9,737 bases of DNA, taken from Terriglobia bacterium. Lineage in GTDB: Bacteria > Acidobacteriota > Terriglobia > UBA7540. Position numbers and translations under genes: made by a program. The notes beneath the pieces are model-generated. The model was not told the origin of the DNA. It did not search any database and saw only the letters and a list, made by a program, of their open reading frames with translations. This document shows, piece after piece, positions 6,980 to 9,737 of this stretch. The stretch spans positions 1-9,737 of the forward strand of contig JASHTO010000117.1 of the NCBI GenBank assembly GCA_030040515.1, read 5' to 3'. Positions within the stretch are counted from its first letter, which is position 1. Every line of letters begins with the position of its first letter.

Positions 6980-7168
6980 ATGTCACCGTTTATGGTTCCC
7001 CTCAGCGTCTTTGCCATGGTCGTGCTGATCGTGGCGGTCGCCCAACTTGCCGGCATTCGCAACCTGGAGGTGAATGTGCACCAGCAGCTCCACCTGGCGG
7101 AATTGGAACATCAGCAAAAAATGCGGGAACTGGAGATGGAACTCCAGCGTATTCACCAACAGGCATGA
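6980..7168 (+). CDS. Small membrane/coiled-coil protein, third paralogue
   Basis: At 62 residues this is the shortest of the three. Residues 2-24 form the membrane helix (SPFMVPLSVFAMVVLIVAVA), close to that of the first paralogue (SPF-x-VPL and VLIVA conserved). Residues 34-54 hold the core, HQQLHLAEL to MRELEME. The extended Lys-rich end of the others is missing, replaced by QRIHQQA. GGAGG at 6966-6970, nine bases before the ATG, supports the start. It follows the second paralogue by 32 bases. No catalytic residues or known motif are present, so a structural or regulatory membrane role is the most that can be inferred. Confidence 0.72.
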   Translation: MSPFMVPLSVFAMVVLIVAVAQLAGIRNLEVNVHQQLHLAELEHQQKMRELEMELQRIHQQA

Positions 7169-7210
7169 GAATTCGCGCGGTTGGCGGCCTGAGCGTACGG
7201 AACAAAAATT

Positions 7211-7423
7211 ATGGGAGGAACACCATCACCACCAATATATCGGCGGGGCGGGCTGATGTTTCCCGTTCTGCTGATTGTGCTGGGAATCATGTTCCTGCTC
7301 GACCAGCTTGTTCCCGGATGGGGAATCGACAAAACCTGGCCGGCGCTGCTGGTGGCGATTGGAATCATTAAGCTCTTGGATGTAACCCGGCCGCCACGCC
7401 CGCCGCAAGGGCCGCGGGTCTAG
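7211..7423 (+). CDS. Small LiaF-TM (DUF5668) membrane protein
   Basis: This 70-residue protein is essentially one LiaF-type module: IYRRGG, helix one (FPVLLIVLGIMFLLDQL), a short turn with GWGIDKTWP, helix two (ALLVAIGIIKLLD) and a proline-rich tail. I chose ATG 7211 over the internal ATG 7256 because YRRGG lies upstream of the latter and matches YRRGS at the start of the next gene's module. The ribosome binding site for 7211 is weak (CGGAA, eight bases away). A stronger GGGAGG lies just inside the gene at 7213-7218 with no start codon at the right distance, so the start remains open. LiaF-type modules occur in membrane proteins of Lia/Psp envelope stress systems. Here the module stands alone, without a toastrack or DNA-binding domain. 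Confidence 0.72.
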   Translation: MGGTPSPPIYRRGGLMFPVLLIVLGIMFLLDQLVPGWGIDKTWPALLVAIGIIKLLDVTRPPRPPQGPRV

Positions 7424-7427
7424 GAGG
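7423..7427 (+). promoter_or_regulatory. Strong Shine-Dalgarno separated from the likely start codon by a palindrome
   Basis: GGAGG overlaps the last base of the preceding stop codon. The nearest ATG (7430) is only two bases away. The homology-supported start of the next gene is at 7529, about 100 bases downstream, where it has its own weaker GGGAG (7517-7521). The arrangement suggests that this was once the ribosome binding site of the toastrack gene, before the palindromic element was inserted. Confidence 0.45.
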
Positions 7428-7440
7428 AAATGCAGAGGCC

Positions 7441-7503
7441 GAAACTGGAAATTCGAAACTCGCTGATGACCCTGCGGATTTCCAGTTTCGAATTCCCAGT
7501 TTC
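7441..7503. repeat. Palindromic repeat element in the leader of the toastrack gene
   Basis: Arms of 20 bases at 7441-7460 and 7484-7503 are inverted copies matching at 19 of 20 positions, around a 23-base loop. Each arm itself contains the pair GAAACT(G)/CGAAACT separated by GGAAATT, so the sequence is repetitive inside. It occupies most of the 105-base gap between the small LiaF-TM gene and the start at 7529. Sequence of the GAAACTGGAAATTCGAAACT type looks like a dispersed intergenic repeat rather than gene-specific DNA. The transcript would fold into a long hairpin just ahead of the last gene. Confidence 0.8.
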
Positions 7504-7528
7504 CGTTTTTCCCGCCGGGAGACCGATT

Positions 7529-9055
7529 ATGAGCGTCTACACCTATCGTCGAGGATCCATCTTCTGGGCGCTGACCCTGATTGCGGTGGGCGTCATCTTT
7601 CTCTACCAGAATTTCAATCCTGACGTTCACCCCTGGAGAATCATCGCCCGGTATTGGCCCATCCTCATCATTTTCTGGGGACTTTCCAAACTCATCGACT
7701 ACATGCAGTCGCAAACTCACCCGGAAACCACGGCGCCCCCGCTCTTCTCGGGCAGCGAAGTGGTGATGCTGGTTCTGATTTTGGTGCTGGGGACCATCAT
7801 CTCCAAGATCGTGCTCCATCCCACCTGGCAGGGCTGGGGATGGCATATTGACGACGATGAAATCTCCAACATCTTCATGAATTCCTACACCTATGATCAG
7901 ACCTTTTCGGACCCCTTAAAGTCAGGATCGCAATTGATAGTGGAGGACCAGCGCGGGCCCGTGGAGGTTCACGGCGCGGACACGACTTCCCTCGATGCGA
8001 CCGTCAAGGAATCGATCCGGGCGGATGACGAGGGTACGGCGAAAAGAATGTCCGACCGGCTGAAGTTCGACCTTGTGGACGAAGGCGGGCACTACGTGCT
8101 GCGCACCAATCGGCGCTCGCTGCCGGACGATGGCGACCGCGTAACGCTGGATCTGAACTTGCGCGTGCCTCAGGCCATCAGCGACCAGATCACTTCCGTG
8201 CGCGGGGATATCAACGTGGACGGAGTGCGCGGCGACCAGACGCTGTTCGCCCAGCACGGCGATGTGCACGCCACCAATATCGAAGGCCTCGTGAAGATTC
8301 ATAAGACCGGCGGATCCACAGAGGTCCGCGGTGTGAAAGGCAGCGTAGAGCTTGACGGCAGGGGCAACGACATTGAAATTGGTGACGTCACCGACTCCGT
8401 CACGGTGAACGGCGAATACAGCGGCGACCTTCAGTTCCACAATATCGGCCAGACTTTTCGCTTTGAATCGCAGCGGACTTCCATGACCGCGCAAAAGCTC
8501 TCCGGCCGACTGGACATGGAAGTGGGCTCGATGGACCTGAATGGGATTGACGGCCCCTTTGAAATCAAAACCGGCCAGAAGGACATCACCATCAATGATT
8601 TCAGACACAGCTTGCAGATTGATGACAGCAACAGCCAAATCACTCTGCAAACCTCCACCCCGCCCACTCACGACATCGAAGTGGAGTCGAAGAACGGGGC
8701 GGTGGAGCTGACGATGCCCTCCAACTCGAATTTTCAAATCGACGCCACCTCGCACCACGGTGAGGTAGAATGTGATTTCTCCGGCCCGGGCCTGAAAGTC
8801 ACGAAGGAAGGCGACTCGCCCTCCATCGATGGCACCATCGGCAAAGGCGGGCCCATGATCCGCATCCATACCGATTACGGTGCCATCCGCATCTTGCAAG
8901 CGGGGTCGCAGCCGCCCAAGCCGCCGGAAACGCCCGGCAAGGGGGAGAAAACGTGGAACGGCATCGTCCTGCCGTCCTATGCGTCGCTCTTTTTCCATAC
9001 ACACCACTATCGGATTGGCCAAAGGGAGAGCAGGAGAAATCGCTGGGTTCGCTGA
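7529..9055 (+). CDS. LiaF-TM plus DUF4097 (toastrack) envelope protein
   Basis: This 508-residue protein begins with a LiaF-type module (YRRGS, helix at 11-27, then YWPILIIFWGLSKLID at 42-57). A third hydrophobic helix follows at about 77-96, and then a large Gly/Asp/Val-rich repetitive beta region (about 130-470) typical of DUF4097/toastrack proteins, with recurring short strands such as VEVHGADTTSLDATV, INVDGVRGD and VELDGRGNDIEIGDV. The beta solenoid is expected outside the cytoplasm. After a linker (PPKPPETPGKGEK) comes an odd 34-residue basic tail. I chose ATG 7529 because MSVYTYRRG fits the module and GGGAG lies seven bases upstream. The frame is open back to ATG 7430, but that 33-residue extension is encoded by the palindrome. 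It is the last gene of the cluster, and its partners suggest envelope-stress sensing or surface attachment. Confidence 0.87.
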   Translation: MSVYTYRRGSIFWALTLIAVGVIFLYQNFNPDVHPWRIIARYWPILIIFWGLSKLIDYMQSQTHPETTAPPLFSGSEVVMLVLILVLGTIISKIVLHPTWQGWGWHIDDDEISNIFMNSYTYDQTFSDPLKSGSQLIVEDQRGPVEVHGADTTSLDATVKESIRADDEGTAKRMSDRLKFDLVDEGGHYVLRTNRRSLPDDGDRVTLDLNLRVPQAISDQITSVRGDINVDGVRGDQTLFAQHGDVHATNIEGLVKIHKTGGSTEVRGVKGSVELDGRGNDIEIGDVTDSVTVNGEYSGDLQFHNIGQTFRFESQRTSMTAQKLSGRLDMEVGSMDLNGIDGPFEIKTGQKDITINDFRHSLQIDDSNSQITLQTSTPPTHDIEVESKNGAVELTMPSNSNFQIDATSHHGEVECDFSGPGLKVTKEGDSPSIDGTIGKGGPMIRIHTDYGAIRILQAGSQPPKPPETPGKGEKTWNGIVLPSYASLFFHTHHYRIGQRESRRNRWVR

Positions 9056-9071
9056 TGTTGCGTAGTCGCTA

Positions 9072-9737
9072 CTAACCGGCTACTCGTTCAAGCGTTTCGA
9101 AGAAATCCGGGAAGGAAATATCCACGCACGAGCTGTCTTTGATGACGGTCGTGCCCTCGGCCACCAGCGCGGCGATGGAAAAGGCCATGGCGATGCGGTG
9201 GTCGGCATGAGGATCGATTTCCGCGCCGCGCAACTTCTGGTGGCCCGGCACGCGCAATCCGTCAGGAAACTCTTCAACCTCCGCGCCCATGCGGCGCAGA
9301 TTTTCCGCCACGGCCGCCAGGCGATCGCTCTCCTTCACGCGCAATTCGGCCGCGCCACGGAAGGTCAATCCCTGCTCTGTTTGCGTGCCCATCACAGCAA
9401 GCACCGGCAACTCATCAATCAATCCGGGCACCAGCTCTTCCGGAATTTCACCGCCTTCGAGCTGGCTCGAATCCACGTGCAGGTCACCGAGAAGCTCGCC
9501 ATTCAGGATTTCGAGATTCACCACCTTCACGCGCCCACCCATGGGAACCAGCAAGTCGAGCAACGCGGTGCGCGTGGGATTCAAACCGACGTTGTGAAGC
9601 ACCAGATTGGAATTCGGGGCCAAAAGCCCGGCCACCATGAAAAACGCCGCGGAGGAGATGTCACCGGGAACGTAAAGTTTCTTCCCTTCCAATTGCGCGC
9701 GGCCGCGCACGGCGATGGTCCGCTGGTGACGGCCGAT
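9072..9737 (-). CDS. aroA: 3-phosphoshikimate 1-carboxyvinyltransferase (EPSP synthase), C-terminal part, runs off the right edge
   Basis: AroA joins phosphoenolpyruvate to shikimate 3-phosphate in the cytoplasm, the sixth step of the shikimate pathway to aromatic amino acids. The 221 visible residues are the C-terminal domain. They begin IGRHQRTIAVRG at the window edge and include VPGDISSAAFF and the NVGLNPTRT signature. Also present are LIDELPVLAV with the catalytic aspartate position, LRVKESDRL with the conserved Glu and Arg, and the DHRIAMAF motif; the end is FPDFFETLERVAG. The wording is closer to the Bacillus-like (class II) enzymes than to the E. coli one. The frame stays open to 9737, so the GTG at 9710 is not the start. 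It converges on the toastrack gene with only 16 bases between the two stop codons and no evident terminator. Confidence 0.95.
   Translation of the reverse strand: MGRHQRTIAVRGRAQLEGKKLYVPGDISSAAFFMVAGLLAPNSNLVLHNVGLNPTRTALLDLLVPMGGRVKVVNLEILNGELLGDLHVDSSQLEGGEIPEELVPGLIDELPVLAVMGTQTEQGLTFRGAAELRVKESDRLAAVAENLRRMGAEVEEFPDGLRVPGHQKLRGAEIDPHADHRIAMAFSIAALVAEGTTVIKDSSCVDISFPDFFETLERVAG

Noticed and set aside
7922..9022. 366-codon frame antisense to the toastrack gene
   Set aside because: A shadow caused by the GC-biased codons of the real gene; the plus-strand frame has clear domains.
9056..9080. Bidirectional terminator between the toastrack gene and aroA
   Set aside because: Only a 4-bp stem (GTAG/CTAC) and no T-run are present; termination must rely on something not visible here.

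Overview
This looks like a chromosomal window from a moderately GC-rich, probably acidobacterial genome. I infer the phylum from three things: a PSD1/DUF1501 gene pair (common in Planctomycetota, Verrucomicrobiota and Acidobacteriota), an ECF sigma operon with LiaF-type and DUF4097 (toastrack) proteins, and short GC-rich palindromic intergenic repeats. There is no rRNA or marker gene to settle it. No tRNA, rRNA, true CRISPR array, transposase or phage gene is visible.

Layout. (1) 1-3506, minus strand: a large secreted PSD1 protein with two CxxCH motifs and a LamG-like insert, followed downstream by the first 24 codons of a DUF1501 protein with a twin-arginine motif. A cloverleaf-like palindromic element at 109-192 sits between them. 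(2) 3507-4474: almost 1 kb with no convincing gene. It holds an AT-rich block with four imperfect 21-bp direct repeats and, further right, a short REP-like hairpin. (3) 4475-9055, plus strand: an eight-gene cluster. It contains an ECF sigma factor; its zinc-binding membrane anti-sigma factor; a B-box zinc-finger/LiaF-TM membrane protein; three tiny membrane/coiled-coil paralogues; a 70-residue LiaF-TM protein; and a 508-residue LiaF-TM plus toastrack protein. (4) 9072-9737, minus strand: the C-terminal part of AroA (EPSP synthase), convergent with the cluster and running off the window edge.

The main interest is region 3. The first three genes overlap by ATGA, so they are very probably co-translated. 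The next five follow at 30-105 nt spacing on the same strand. The sigma/anti-sigma pair presumably controls the cluster in response to an envelope signal. The downstream products are all predicted membrane proteins, several sharing the LiaF-TM module known from Lia/Psp-type envelope stress systems. The three small proteins look like tandem duplicates of one another and could assemble through their helical tails. A palindromic repeat has apparently landed in the leader of the last gene, between a strong GGAGG and the likely original start codon.
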